A stretch of DNA of 25,689 nucleotides from a virus. Of the stretch, positions 1 to 7,247 are shown one piece after another (the first letter of the stretch is position 1; every line of letters begins with the position of its first letter). Location: the IMG/VR virus record IMGVR_UViG_3300025771_000165, positions 1 to 25,689 of that record; one strand, 5' to 3'. A model generated the notes under the pieces. The model searched no databases and was not told the DNA's origin. It saw only the letters and a list, made by a program, of their open reading frames with translations. The translations under genes were made by a program, and so were the position numbers.

Positions 1-2
1 CG

Positions 3-83
3 GAGCTAGACCCGTTCTACCGAAGAGAACAGCTTACCTTACCCAAAAAAGAAAGGGGCCGAAGCCCCTTCCCGTTTAGGTAG
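3..83 (+). CDS. Possible 3' end of a rightward ORF (partial)
   Basis: A frame is open from the left edge to a TAG at 81-83 and reads ELDPFYRREQLTLPKK and ten further residues. It would converge on the leftward block and overlap the terminator at 45-70. Nothing upstream is visible, and a 26-codon open frame is expected by chance, so this is only a possibility. Confidence 0.15.
   Translation, partial: ELDPFYRREQLTLPKKERGRSPFPFR
45..70 (-). terminator. Rho-independent terminator of the leftward block
   Basis: Read leftward, a perfect 7-bp stem (AAGGGGC/GCCCCTT, 53-59 with 64-70) is capped by a TTCG tetraloop and followed by TCTTTTTT. This is a textbook intrinsic terminator. It lies just beyond the ribonucleotide reductase and the small cysteine-rich gene, so it probably ends the replication transcript. 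Confidence 0.85.
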
Positions 84-162
84 CGCTACTCCGAGCACGT
101 CTCGGTGTAACATCGCTAAGATAATACAGCTGGGATATCCAGCATTGATCTATACGCTTCAT
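76..162 (-). CDS. Possible 28-residue peptide before the terminator
   Basis: An ATG two bases beyond the TGA of the 50-residue gene (stop at 164-166) opens a 28-codon frame, MKRIDQCWISQLYYLSDV and ten more residues, ending 6 nt before the terminator stem. The spacing fits a terminal operon gene. However, the stretch also holds two clean 5-bp hairpins (129-133/139-143 and 91-95/101-105), so it may instead be a structured 3' untranslated region. I recognise no family. Confidence 0.25.
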   Translation of the reverse strand: MKRIDQCWISQLYYLSDVTPRRARSSAT

Positions 163-163
163 A

Positions 164-316
164 TCAGAAGTTATATAGATGACACTCACAGTGCTTCCTG
201 CCACACTTGTAGCACCTGCCTTGTCGGTCCATCTGTCTCATGTATCGCTTCCATCCAAACTTGTCCATGTACCAGTCGTGGATGTCTTCGATGAGTAGCT
301 TTATCTTACTGGACAT
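164..316 (-). CDS. Small cysteine-rich protein (50 aa) coupled to the reductase gene
   Basis: The 50-residue frame begins MSSKIKLLIEDIHDWYMDKF and ends with CYKCGRKHCECHLYNF. The CxxC at 35-38 and CxC at 43-45 could bind zinc or act as redox thiols. The ATG at 316 lies inside the last codons of the reductase gene (16-nt overlap) behind the very strong Shine-Dalgarno AAGGAGG, so translation is probably coupled. I recognise no family. A role with the reductase, for example re-reducing its C-terminal cysteines, is inference from position and cysteines only. A zinc-ribbon DNA- or RNA-binding role is equally possible. Confidence 0.7.
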   Translation of the reverse strand: MSSKIKLLIEDIHDWYMDKFGWKRYMRQMDRQGRCYKCGRKHCECHLYNF

Positions 317-2193
317 GCTCCTCCTTCGCAATCGTCAATCTCCACCTCGTCCATGTCAATCTGTTCGAGACTTGTGATCGGGGTTACACCTTTGCGCATC
401 TCCAAGTAAGTGCCTTCGTCAATCTCTTCGAGAGGAGCTTGCTTGAATCCGTGCTCATTGTGAAGTAAGAACGAAACAGACTTGACTTGCTTGTAGTTAA
501 GCGCCAGCCATTCTTTGATTGCATCCAGCTCCTCCTTGCGGTAGTAGATGGTCACGGACACAGCGTTGTCTGACCACTCGGCCTGCAAGCGCTTGATGAC
601 TTCGAGTTGGTCGATAGCCGTCATGTCCTGAGCAAACGTCGTGCCCTTTGGGAACTTACAAGGGAAGCTCACTACGATGGTAGACTTGTCTTCTGTGCCG
701 TCAAAGTTCAGCACGTACTCCACAGGGTACCCGTGCTTCCTGGCGGCATGTGCCAAACTGCTATCAGCTGACATGCGGATTCGTCTAATGTAGTATTCGC
801 TGTATCCTGGGTGAGCTCCTGGTGTAACGCCAGCAAGTAGACTAAGCGTTCCAGAAGGCTTGACTGTTGTAAGTTTAATGGATGCTGGAAATCCTGCCAG
901 TCTAGAGTATTCTTTGTCATAGTTTCGAATGTAGTTGTAACAACCGTCTAACCAGCTACGCTGCTCTTCGGTAGCCTGAAGATAACCCGTAACTCCGATA
1001 CCCATACGCATGTTCTTGTGAACGATGTCCTCAGTCTCCTTGATCGCACACTTGATGGCAAGGCTGTGCTTGTTGATGCGATACAAGTAGCGAGCTACTT
1101 TAAGCAGTTCGTCGTAGCTCTCGATGTTCGGGAGGTAAATCTCTGCAAGGCAGCACGTCTCGAAGTTGGCAAGCGACTGCTCAGCACAAGGGTTGAATCC
1201 CTGTACGTCAGGGTCAGGGTACTCCACCTCGAAGGTACGACCCATGCGGCGTGATGCATCCAAGTTAATCAGTCCGTATGGCTCGCCGTTACCGTTATAC
1301 CCTTCCCAGAATTCGTCAGGCAACTCAGAGACATCAGAACAGATTACAGAATTGTTGGACATAGCCCTCCAGTTAGGGATACCACCGAGGTCCCAACGCT
1401 TGGCTCGCAAGTACTCGATATCGTCGCAGTCACCGAGTGCAATCTGCGCTGATCGGCGGACGTTACCAGCGACAACAATCTTGCCAATGATATTCATAAT
1501 GTCCAGACAATCAATAGGTTGAAGGCGTTTACCTGAAGCTTTATTTAGGATACTGTTGATCTCTCCCATACCCCATACGAGGTCTTCGGGACCAGAGGCT
1601 GTTCCGCCAAAACCCTTGATGGCTGAGCCTTTGGAGCGGATGAGGTGAGCAGCGTAAGTGAAGTCCTCACCCGTAACGAACGAAGCTTCCAGCACACGGC
1701 GAAGCAGCTCTACCCAACCCTCGCGGCTATCAGGCACGATGAAGTCTGCATCGTTAGCGTCTACACGCTCAATCTTTACTCGGCTCTTTACCTTCGGGAG
1801 CTGGTATACGTTCTCCCGCTGGATGTTAAAGCCTACGCCCGATCCAAGCATCAGCATCTCGAATGCCCAAGTGAATGGACGGATAGGGTCATCGACCACC
1901 ACGAAGGCGCAGTTTTGAAGTGACGGCAGACCCAAACGGTCTACGGTCTTGGTACCTAGTTGCCAGAGAAATCTCCCAGCAACAGTACCTTTCAGTCCCA
2001 TCATAATCTCTTTGAGCTCAGCCTCTTCGTGCTTCTCAAACCCAACGTTTAGTTGCTCTCGGCAAGAGTCGATTACGCGGTCAACTGTGTCTTCCCACTC
2101 TTCGGTCTTACCGTTTTCTAGTTCTCTGGAATAGGTACGCTTATAGACAGCATACCCTACCTCGCCCCAAGGGACAAGTGAAGGATCGTACAT
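301..2193 (-). CDS. nrdJ: Class II (adenosylcobalamin-dependent) ribonucleoside-triphosphate reductase
   Basis: Reduces ribonucleotides to deoxyribonucleotides for phage DNA synthesis using coenzyme B12, with no small subunit. The N-terminus (PWGEVGYAVYKRTYSR) aligns with the monomeric Lactobacillus leichmannii enzyme. Key residues are present: Cys95 in QNCAF and Cys347 in FETCCLAE (the redox pair), Cys336 and Glu338 in NPCAEQ (thiyl radical and acid), GNVRRSAQ at 243-250, VKPSGTL at 444-450, and the C-terminal CEGGAC pair (Cys622, Cys627) that shuttles electrons. The spacing of 11 between Cys336 and Cys347 matches Cys408/Cys419 of the model enzyme. At 630 residues it is about 100 shorter than that enzyme, as is common in phages. 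It makes the phage dependent on host cobalamin. The leader holds TTAACCTTTAAA, a motif shared with the paralogue pair near 15.5-15.8 kb. Confidence 0.95.
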   Translation of the reverse strand: MYDPSLVPWGEVGYAVYKRTYSRELENGKTEEWEDTVDRVIDSCREQLNVGFEKHEEAELKEIMMGLKGTVAGRFLWQLGTKTVDRLGLPSLQNCAFVVVDDPIRPFTWAFEMLMLGSGVGFNIQRENVYQLPKVKSRVKIERVDANDADFIVPDSREGWVELLRRVLEASFVTGEDFTYAAHLIRSKGSAIKGFGGTASGPEDLVWGMGEINSILNKASGKRLQPIDCLDIMNIIGKIVVAGNVRRSAQIALGDCDDIEYLRAKRWDLGGIPNWRAMSNNSVICSDVSELPDEFWEGYNGNGEPYGLINLDASRRMGRTFEVEYPDPDVQGFNPCAEQSLANFETCCLAEIYLPNIESYDELLKVARYLYRINKHSLAIKCAIKETEDIVHKNMRMGIGVTGYLQATEEQRSWLDGCYNYIRNYDKEYSRLAGFPASIKLTTVKPSGTLSLLAGVTPGAHPGYSEYYIRRIRMSADSSLAHAARKHGYPVEYVLNFDGTEDKSTIVVSFPCKFPKGTTFAQDMTAIDQLEVIKRLQAEWSDNAVSVTIYYRKEELDAIKEWLALNYKQVKSVSFLLHNEHGFKQAPLEEIDEGTYLEMRKGVTPITSLEQIDMDEVEIDDCEGGACPVR

Positions 2194-2236
2194 GTTTTAA
2201 ATGTTTAAAGGTTAAAAAAAGGGATGGCTAAGATAG

Positions 2237-2734
2237 TTAAAACTCCTTAGAATATTCCCATACTCTGTATGAATCTAACAGCCTGATATCCAATAAGTTC
2301 AGTCTGGTTATCACATCTGCTCGATCTTTGCGAGTGTACTTTTTCTTGTATGCGTCCTTCTTGTTTGAGACGAACACATCCTCGACAGTTTTCTCGCAAT
2401 AATCTTTGAGCTCCTCACGTTGTACAACGCTGAACCCACCCTCCTCTGGCATGTCAAAAGCGATTATCTCAGCGCCTCCGTACATCCATCCTGGATTGCC
2501 CGCTACGTTTTTGAACTCGCACCATATCTCGTCAGGGAGATTGTTGCCCTTGACGTCTACACCCCAGGTACTGTCTCCGCTGTGCGCAAGCCAGTAGTCG
2601 ATGTGCAAGTGCATGTCATCCTTCCTGGTGCCTTTCGTTACCTGGAAGCCTAGTTGTTCTGCTGCTCGAATGAATCGAACTTCAGCTACCCTCCCCGTCG
2701 CCGAAGAGTATTTCCGCCTGTTCTGACTGATCAT
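2237..2734 (-). CDS. Putative PD-(D/E)XK-fold nuclease, small
   Basis: A 165-residue protein. The N-terminal part holds a helix with Glu18 (GRVAEVRFIRAAEQLGF), then Asp46 in HIDYWL, then WGVDVKGNN with Asp60 and Lys62. This E...D...DxK order is the signature of the PD-(D/E)XK nuclease fold. The start at 2734 is inside the upstream gene (53-nt overlap) behind GAGG, and the next Met (41) would cut off the catalytic core. It lies two genes from another PD-(D/E)XK protein, which suggests a role in DNA processing. A Holliday-junction or restriction-like function cannot be told apart from sequence alone. Confidence 0.65.
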   Translation of the reverse strand: MISQNRRKYSSATGRVAEVRFIRAAEQLGFQVTKGTRKDDMHLHIDYWLAHSGDSTWGVDVKGNNLPDEIWCEFKNVAGNPGWMYGGAEIIAFDMPEEGGFSVVQREELKDYCEKTVEDVFVSNKKDAYKKKYTRKDRADVITRLNLLDIRLLDSYRVWEYSKEF

Positions 2735-2963
2735 AGTTGGCCTCGAAATGTTGATACGAAGCCTCCTTGATAAAGTCGAGTTCGTGGTTAATGATTACTC
2801 TCGCTACTGTAATCATGTTAGCCACGATTCCAGGGTTAATGCATGCACCCCCGTCAACGTCATGCAAATCCTCGTAAAACTCAGTGATGTAGTCGTGCAA
2901 GCGCAAACACGCTATGCTGTAGCTATCACTTAGTTGCTCTCTTGTTAGATCTTTTTTTGCCAT
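2682..2963 (-). CDS. Hypothetical protein, 93 aa
   Basis: No family recognised. The protein is acidic and mostly helical in appearance (LTREQLSDSYSIACLRLHDY). It overlaps the genes on both sides, by 38 nt upstream and 53 nt downstream, and so sits between two predicted nucleases. It could be an accessory factor for one of them, but only position suggests this. Confidence 0.7.
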   Translation of the reverse strand: MAKKDLTREQLSDSYSIACLRLHDYITEFYEDLHDVDGGACINPGIVANMITVARVIINHELDFIKEASYQHFEANYDQSEQAEILFGDGEGS

Positions 2964-3411
2964 ATCCTAGTTCTTTTAGTATCGCTATTGCTTGCTCCAC
3001 CTGCTGTTTGTTTTTGCAGATGAAGAGAGCTGGGACTGGTTCTCCTGAGTCTATCAAGTGACGAAGGAACAACTTCCACCGCATCGGGAAATCATGATGC
3101 GATGGAGTGTACCCTTTGGTTTCTATCACCCATTCTCCGTTTGGTCCTACGAAGTCTGGAGTGTATTTAATGGGAAGGACCGTCGAGTCTGTTCGATTCG
3201 ACAGGTCTTTCCGCTTGGTAGTCATCTTCCAGTATATACCAGGGTATTTGAATTTATCTACGAGCATGTATTCATGTGTCTCGTAGGTAAAACTTAGCCC
3301 CGATTCAGCTAAAAGATCAGCGCAGGTTTTTTCTAACCCGCTTTTATACTTCCCCAAAGACCGCTTCTTGGCTGTTTTTCTCCTCGGTGTCCCGTTTTTG
3401 TTTCGCTTCAC
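2926..3411 (-). CDS. T7 endonuclease I-like Holliday junction resolvase
   Basis: A 161-residue protein with the residue order of T7 gp3: YKSGLEK (Glu27), YTPDF (Asp86) and WVIETKGY (Glu97, Lys99), which form the PD-(D/E)XK metal site. Enzymes of this family cut branched DNA, resolve recombination intermediates and debranch replicating phage DNA before packaging. Lysine-rich tails at both ends probably bind DNA. The start is a GTG at 3411; a TAnnTTTG box ends 6 nt upstream, so the mRNA may be leaderless. It follows the primase-helicase gene and overlaps the next gene by 38 nt. Confidence 0.85.
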   Translation of the reverse strand: MKRNKNGTPRRKTAKKRSLGKYKSGLEKTCADLLAESGLSFTYETHEYMLVDKFKYPGIYWKMTTKRKDLSNRTDSTVLPIKYTPDFVGPNGEWVIETKGYTPSHHDFPMRWKLFLRHLIDSGEPVPALFICKNKQQVEQAIAILKELGYGKKRSNKRATK

Positions 3412-3416
3412 TAAGG

Positions 3417-3424
3417 CAAAGGTA
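3417..3424 (-). promoter_or_regulatory. Candidate -7 box TACCTTTG before the resolvase gene
   Basis: Read leftward, TACCTTTG matches the Bacteroidota TAnnTTTG element and is followed by CCTTA and the GTG start. There is no clear TTTG about 20 bp upstream, only a T-rich run, so this promoter is weaker on paper than those at 8.2, 11.6, 13.6 and 15.2 kb. Confidence 0.45.
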
Positions 3425-3428
3425 CAGC

Positions 3429-5246
3429 CTATTGCATTAAAAACGACGTATTAACAGGAAAATTTATTACATCTTGCTCACCACCCTCCAGTTCAACAGC
3501 ATCAAAGAGCAAATTTTGCTTGGGCCAAACCCTAAATCCTGTGCGAGATGTATTCATTTCGAGTCGGATAGGGTCATCAAGGCCAGTAGGCTGTCCGCCT
3601 GTCTCTACGTCTCGCACCTTACGGACGTGAAACTCGGTGATTCTGCGTTGCGAATGGTCTGGATGCTGAACCTTTCGGTGAATAGTGATGAAGCAGTCGG
3701 CACGGTTTACAAACTTGCCTCCACCCTCGGTGTCTTCTGCATACGGAGCCGTGGGTAATCCGTCGTCTCCTTTGCGTCGTTGCGCCTCGCTGAATGCATG
3801 CATGTTTAACCAAACGGCTACGTTGTTAGCCGTAGAGAAGGTAAGAAACTCAGAAGCTGCTTCGTAGTGGTATTCGTGACTGCTCTTGTTTGTAGTTCCC
3901 ATATCAAGCTTTAAGCTGTTGTAGGGATCAACGAAAACAGCATCCACTTCTTGTTGGCGAAGGATCTTCTCAAGGAATACGATGATATCTCCGTAGCTGT
4001 ACACTTGCTTATTGCTGATGACCGTGAAGTGCTTTCCTACCCACTCATAAGCTCGCTTCCTCTCCATGTGATTCATAGAAGTTACGTTCTTGTTCATAGC
4101 AAACTGAATAAGCGTTTTCTTCAGGGCTGCTGTGCGGTTCTCAGAGGAGTACACCACCCACTTCCATCCATGACGGATAGCAGCGTTGACCATGAGGTAA
4201 AGCACCATAGTAGTTTTACCCACGTTGCTGTGACCATTGATGATAGTGAATTCTTTCTTGTAGCGGAAGAACTCGTCCATACTGGTGTCGCCTGTGTCCA
4301 GACCTACCTCGATGTTACCGTTAGCGTAGTCATCAATCCATCGGAAGTCCTCATCGTCCGAGGATATGAATGACATGTCACCATCGTTAATAGCCATCTC
4401 ACGGCGCATCTTGTTCTCCTCGTCCATGGTCTCATGGATAGGACGCAGCTTGCCCGCTTCTATGCCGTCGCGGATAGTACGTAGTGCTAATTGCTCGTCG
4501 TCTACTTCGCGCTTCATAATCTCTCGCGTGAGAACACGAATGACCTCATCTTCTTCTGCGCGTCCAGCCGCTATCAAACCGCCGCAGAATCGGGAAGCAC
4601 GTAACAGAGTACTGTGTTTCTCTCCGTCCTCGCAGAGACGAATCAAACGAGACGCGATGTTAATCTTCTGGTAGTCTGTGTATACCCCCGCTTTGGATAC
4701 AGCTACCTGAGATTCAGACTTCTCTGAAGATAGCCCACCATACACAGCTGATTCCTCGTTGATTACAATCTCAGGGTCGTATGACTCGAAGCAAGCTCGG
4801 GATTCGTTAATTCCAGATTCGTCTACCTCTAGGTCATAGGTCTTCTCGAAGTATGTGCGAAGCGAACGGAAGTGGTCGCGGTGCCGCTCAGGGTTGCTTA
4901 CCTTAACGAGCGCCTTAAGTCCGTCGCCACTCGGAGAAACCCAACAGCCATAGACATAAGGATCCGTGGATAGAAGCGCCTTGGATGCCGTAACATCAAT
5001 GTGATCGAAGTCGAGTACAATGAATTGGCTATGACGCGCAAGCGCATTGTCATTACGTGTTTCAAATTCCCCTGAGAAGAGGACGACAGGTAGGGACTTC
5101 TTAAAATCTTTAGCTTGTTCTCCTCCATTGCGTATTGTTTCAATCTTCGTTGCAGAATCGCCCTCCTTGATTCGCTTCAGGGCTTTGGCTATCGGCATGT
5201 GGTAAGCCTTCTTCGAGTACAGGGTCTCGAACATCGTTACTCTCAT
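3429..5246 (-). CDS. Primase-helicase: BT4734/VirE-like primase domain fused to a RecA-fold helicase
   Basis: Numbered from a TTG at 5258 (609 aa); I prefer the ATG at 5246 (605 aa). Residues about 1-170 resemble the BT4734/VirE N-terminal, archaeo-eukaryotic-primase-like domain: LDFDHID (Asp83, Asp85), SPSGDGLKALVK at 108-119 and the SRACFESYDP strand at 153-162. A linker of about 110 residues leads to a DnaB/RecA-like ATPase with Walker A GHSNVGKT (342-349) and Walker B VFVDP (Asp444). The fusion would lay primers and unwind DNA at the fork. The gene overlaps the upstream DUF3310 gene by about 107 nt, yet the conserved primase N-terminus lies inside the overlap, so the overlap appears real. 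Whether the primase half still makes primers is not provable here. Confidence 0.85.
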   Translation of the reverse strand: MRVTMFETLYSKKAYHMPIAKALKRIKEGDSATKIETIRNGGEQAKDFKKSLPVVLFSGEFETRNDNALARHSQFIVLDFDHIDVTASKALLSTDPYVYGCWVSPSGDGLKALVKVSNPERHRDHFRSLRTYFEKTYDLEVDESGINESRACFESYDPEIVINEESAVYGGLSSEKSESQVAVSKAGVYTDYQKINIASRLIRLCEDGEKHSTLLRASRFCGGLIAAGRAEEDEVIRVLTREIMKREVDDEQLALRTIRDGIEAGKLRPIHETMDEENKMRREMAINDGDMSFISSDDEDFRWIDDYANGNIEVGLDTGDTSMDEFFRYKKEFTIINGHSNVGKTTMVLYLMVNAAIRHGWKWVVYSSENRTAALKKTLIQFAMNKNVTSMNHMERKRAYEWVGKHFTVISNKQVYSYGDIIVFLEKILRQQEVDAVFVDPYNSLKLDMGTTNKSSHEYHYEAASEFLTFSTANNVAVWLNMHAFSEAQRRKGDDGLPTAPYAEDTEGGGKFVNRADCFITIHRKVQHPDHSQRRITEFHVRKVRDVETGGQPTGLDDPIRLEMNTSRTGFRVWPKQNLLFDAVELEGGEQDVINFPVNTSFLMQ

Positions 5247-5451
5247 AGTGGTATTCAATTAGTAAGTTCAGGTAATGGATTGCTTTTAGAACGTCCTCCT
5301 TCCCATTCTTGTGGGCGTGTCTGCACACGTATTTGATTACGTTCCCTTCGATGAACGGTATGTCATTAGCAGCTATGAATTCAGTTGGCTGAATTTTCAT
5401 GTGCTTGTAATGGCCTCCGCCTATCTGTTTATCGCTGTGTTTCTTTGACAT
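5140..5451 (-). CDS. DUF3310 family protein (T7 gp1.7-related)
   Basis: Residues 13-66 contain the DUF3310 pattern: GGHYKHMKIQPTEFI, then EGNVIKYVCRHAHKNGKEDV and LKAIHYLNLLIEY. In coliphage T7 the related gp1.7 is a nucleotide kinase acting on dTMP and dGMP. Many phages carry short versions of this domain whose activity is untested, so a role in nucleotide metabolism is inference. The tail after residue 66 has low conservation value and is encoded in the stretch that overlaps the primase start. Confidence 0.8.
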   Translation of the reverse strand: MSKKHSDKQIGGGHYKHMKIQPTEFIAANDIPFIEGNVIKYVCRHAHKNGKEDVLKAIHYLNLLIEYHYESNDVRDPVLEEGLPHADSQSPEANQGGRFCNED

Positions 5452-5683
5452 CTACAGTGGTTCCTATTTGCTTAATGTTATCGACCCTATCAATTATGAT
5501 AGCTCGTTGCTTAGCCTTTGGGGTAAGCAGCTCCTGATCGAGCCTGTACATAGTGTGTTTGTCATGCTTCATAATATCCCTGGGGTTATCATATTTGCTT
5601 ACAATCCACACGTTTCTTTTCTGGGGGTGCTTGTTCTTAATGAACGTAGCCCTCCCAGTCATGTAATAGATTGGTTGACCCAT
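5429..5683 (-). CDS. Hypothetical basic protein, 84 aa
   Basis: No family recognised. Rich in Lys/Arg (FIKNKHPQKRNVWIVSKYD; IIIDRVDNIKQIG). It starts at an ATG 13 nt beyond the terminator that follows the SSB-like gene, and overlaps the DUF3310 start by 23 nt. A partial -7 box (TATCTTTA) lies just upstream of the ATG, so it may open a new transcript. Confidence 0.6.
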   Translation of the reverse strand: MGQPIYYMTGRATFIKNKHPQKRNVWIVSKYDNPRDIMKHDKHTMYRLDQELLTPKAKQRAIIIDRVDNIKQIGTTVDVKETQR

Positions 5684-5696
5684 GGCGTAAAGATAA

Positions 5697-5735
5697 GAGG
5701 AAAGAAAGGGGGTGAGACTTTCGCCTGCACCCCCC
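5697..5735 (-). terminator. Terminator after the SSB-like gene
   Basis: Read leftward: GGGGGTG pairs with CACCCCC (5728-5734 with 5708-5714). Inside, AGGC/GTCT closes a GAAA tetraloop. TTTCTTTCC follows. The U tract is interrupted, so it may stop only part of the transcripts. That would let the SSB-like protein be made in excess over the genes beyond. Confidence 0.7.
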
Positions 5736-5758
5736 TGCTAACCTGAAAACCACTATGC

Positions 5759-6064
5759 TTAGAACGGGATAGTCTCGGTATCCTCTGTTTTAGCCGTATT
5801 GTTTCGACGCTCTTGCGCCGCTTCGCTGTTCGGGTCCCACACGCTGAGGCATGCTTTGCCGTTCTTCGACATGAAGAGACGGAATCGAACGTTACCGCCT
5901 TGACCGCTAGCATCACGCTTGGTGGTGTATTGGTCAATGCAGTCCTTTAGCTCGTTGTCCTTGAGGCGGAAAGACCACCCCATCAACTCGCCGTTGTCAT
6001 TGTAGCTAGGCTCGTCTGCCCAGCCTACGAGAACACTCTCGTACTTCTTGCTCTGATCACTCAT
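5759..6064 (-). CDS. Single-stranded-DNA-binding-like protein
   Basis: A 101-residue protein ending KTEDTETIPF, very like the acidic C-terminal tip (DDDIPF) by which bacterial SSB recruits partner proteins. The body alternates polar and aromatic residues (MGWSFRLKDNELKD; VRFRLFMSKNGKACLSVWDP), as expected of an OB fold, but it is shorter than E. coli SSB (178 aa) and I see no classical SSB motif. It has its own promoter (6093-6123) and terminator, which fits an abundant protein needed in stoichiometric amounts. It would coat ssDNA at forks and hand it to the annealing protein and exonuclease encoded upstream. Confidence 0.65.
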   Translation of the reverse strand: MSDQSKKYESVLVGWADEPSYNDNGELMGWSFRLKDNELKDCIDQYTTKRDASGQGGNVRFRLFMSKNGKACLSVWDPNSEAAQERRNNTAKTEDTETIPF

Positions 6065-6092
6065 TTGTAAAGAAAGTTAGTAAATAAGACAT

Positions 6093-6123
6093 GAAAGATA
6101 ATGGCTGCTGAAACAAACAGCAA
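6093..6123 (-). promoter_or_regulatory. Promoter of the SSB-like gene with an overlapping hairpin
   Basis: Read leftward: TTG (6123-6121), 20 bp, then TATCTTTC (6100-6093), seven of eight matches to TAnnTTTG. The leader is about 25 nt. The spacer contains most of an 8-bp hairpin (6103-6110 with 6118-6125, 7-nt loop). That hairpin pairs fully only in leftward RNA, where one pair is G-U, so it may also act as a terminator or RNA stabiliser for the exonuclease gene that ends at 6140. Confidence 0.65.
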
Positions 6124-6139
6124 CCGTTTGATTGGTTTT

Positions 6140-6922
6140 TTATACTTCATACTGCAAATAATCTTTTACGGGGTCATAATCTTCTCGCATGAAATGCCTG
6201 ATACGATTGATTGCATCGTTGAATTTCATTTCCCCAGTGAATAATGTTTCATCCGTACACTTGACCAATGCTGGCAGGTAAGGATATGTTTTTTCTTGCA
6301 CCACCCAGTAGAAATCTTTGATTCCAAAGACCTTCGTGTAGATGTATGCTTGGATGTCGTAACAGAAGTCGCGCACTGCATAGCGGAACTTCTCCGCACT
6401 ACGCGCTGACTTGCTGTCGCTGATGAATCCGTCACCCAGGCAGTCGAGGAATCCCTTGACCTGAACACCGTTCAGTTCCTCAAGGAATCCCACCTGGTAG
6501 TCTCCCGCCAGGTATGTATCTAGTAAGCCGCAAGTGGCGAGACGGTCGATCATATCGTTCGCCATTTGCCAGTCATCACTAGAGACAATCGTCTTGCCTT
6601 CTTCGAGAGCCTCCGTCTTCATGGATGCAACAACAGCCTTGTACTCAGAGGTCATCGATGGTTTCTTCGAGTTTCGTGCCTTATCTGAAAGCCTAGCCAT
6701 TACTTGGCTGTCAGACATCACGATGTATTTCTCGAATGCTTGCTCACGTTCGAACAGCAGCATATCGTATAATGTACCGAAGTCTAACGCATCGGACTTG
6801 TACTTCAGCTCTCCCTTCATGTAGCGGTCGAACTGCGCCATGTCACCCAGCGCTTGCTTCAGCGAGGAGTACGACAGGTGTGACTTGCCGTACCGTTCTT
6901 GTAGTTGTTCAGATAAATTCAT
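6140..6922 (-). CDS. RecE-like PD-(D/E)XK exonuclease
   Basis: Probably resects double-stranded DNA ends 5' to 3' for the annealing protein encoded two genes upstream. Numbered from the ATG at 6922 (260 aa): LDFGTLYDMLLFE at 47-59 matches the start of the RecE/DUF3799-type fold. Glu148, Asp160 in GFLDCL, and FISDSKSA (Asp169, Lys171) give the E...D...DxK metal site, and YDIQAYIYTKVF (Gln191, Tyr193) is the usual QxxxY helix. A longer frame begins at a TTG (6967), but the ATG overlaps the upstream stop by 14 nt in the style of this operon, so I prefer it. Cas4-like or AddB-like nuclease is a less likely alternative. Confidence 0.8.
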   Translation of the reverse strand: MNLSEQLQERYGKSHLSYSSLKQALGDMAQFDRYMKGELKYKSDALDFGTLYDMLLFEREQAFEKYIVMSDSQVMARLSDKARNSKKPSMTSEYKAVVASMKTEALEEGKTIVSSDDWQMANDMIDRLATCGLLDTYLAGDYQVGFLEELNGVQVKGFLDCLGDGFISDSKSARSAEKFRYAVRDFCYDIQAYIYTKVFGIKDFYWVVQEKTYPYLPALVKCTDETLFTGEMKFNDAINRIRHFMREDYDPVKDYLQYEV

Positions 6923-7247
6923 CGTATACTGGTGTTCCGTCTTCGTAAGTGTATTCGTAAGTCTCAATCTCTGCCCACTCAGTAGGCGGTGAGGGTAGTA
7001 GCCAGAATCGCTTGCCCTTTCGGTTGATGAAGAACTCAGCGATGTTAAACTCCGCAGGGAATTCCTTCTGCTTGACGAAGAACAACCCCGAAAAATCAGG
7101 GTTGCCCTCCTTCTCTACGTCCACCCAGTGTTTGGGCATCTTCGATTTCAAGCATTGTTCACGGAATCGCTCATAAAGCTTTTCATTGGTGCGTGTCTGA
7201 TCGAGTGGCATGTACCACGTCTGACCGTTCCATCGCTCCTTCCTCAT
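6909..7247 (-). CDS. Hypothetical protein, 112 aa, between exonuclease and annealing protein
   Basis: No family recognised. Aromatic-rich and charged (WNGQTWYMPLDQTRTNEKLY; KRFWLLPSPPTEWAEIETYE). Its ATG overlaps the TGA of the annealing-protein gene (ATGA at 7247-7244) and its end overlaps the exonuclease start by 14 nt, so the three genes are likely translated as a set. That places it as a candidate third component of the recombination module. Confidence 0.7.
   Translation of the reverse strand: MRKERWNGQTWYMPLDQTRTNEKLYERFREQCLKSKMPKHWVDVEKEGNPDFSGLFFVKQKEFPAEFNIAEFFINRKGKRFWLLPSPPTEWAEIETYEYTYEDGTPVYDEFI

Noticed and set aside
3951-4373. Rightward ORF of 140 aa inside the primase-helicase gene
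   Set aside because: Antisense shadow of the helicase Walker region, with no promoter and no recognisable motif.
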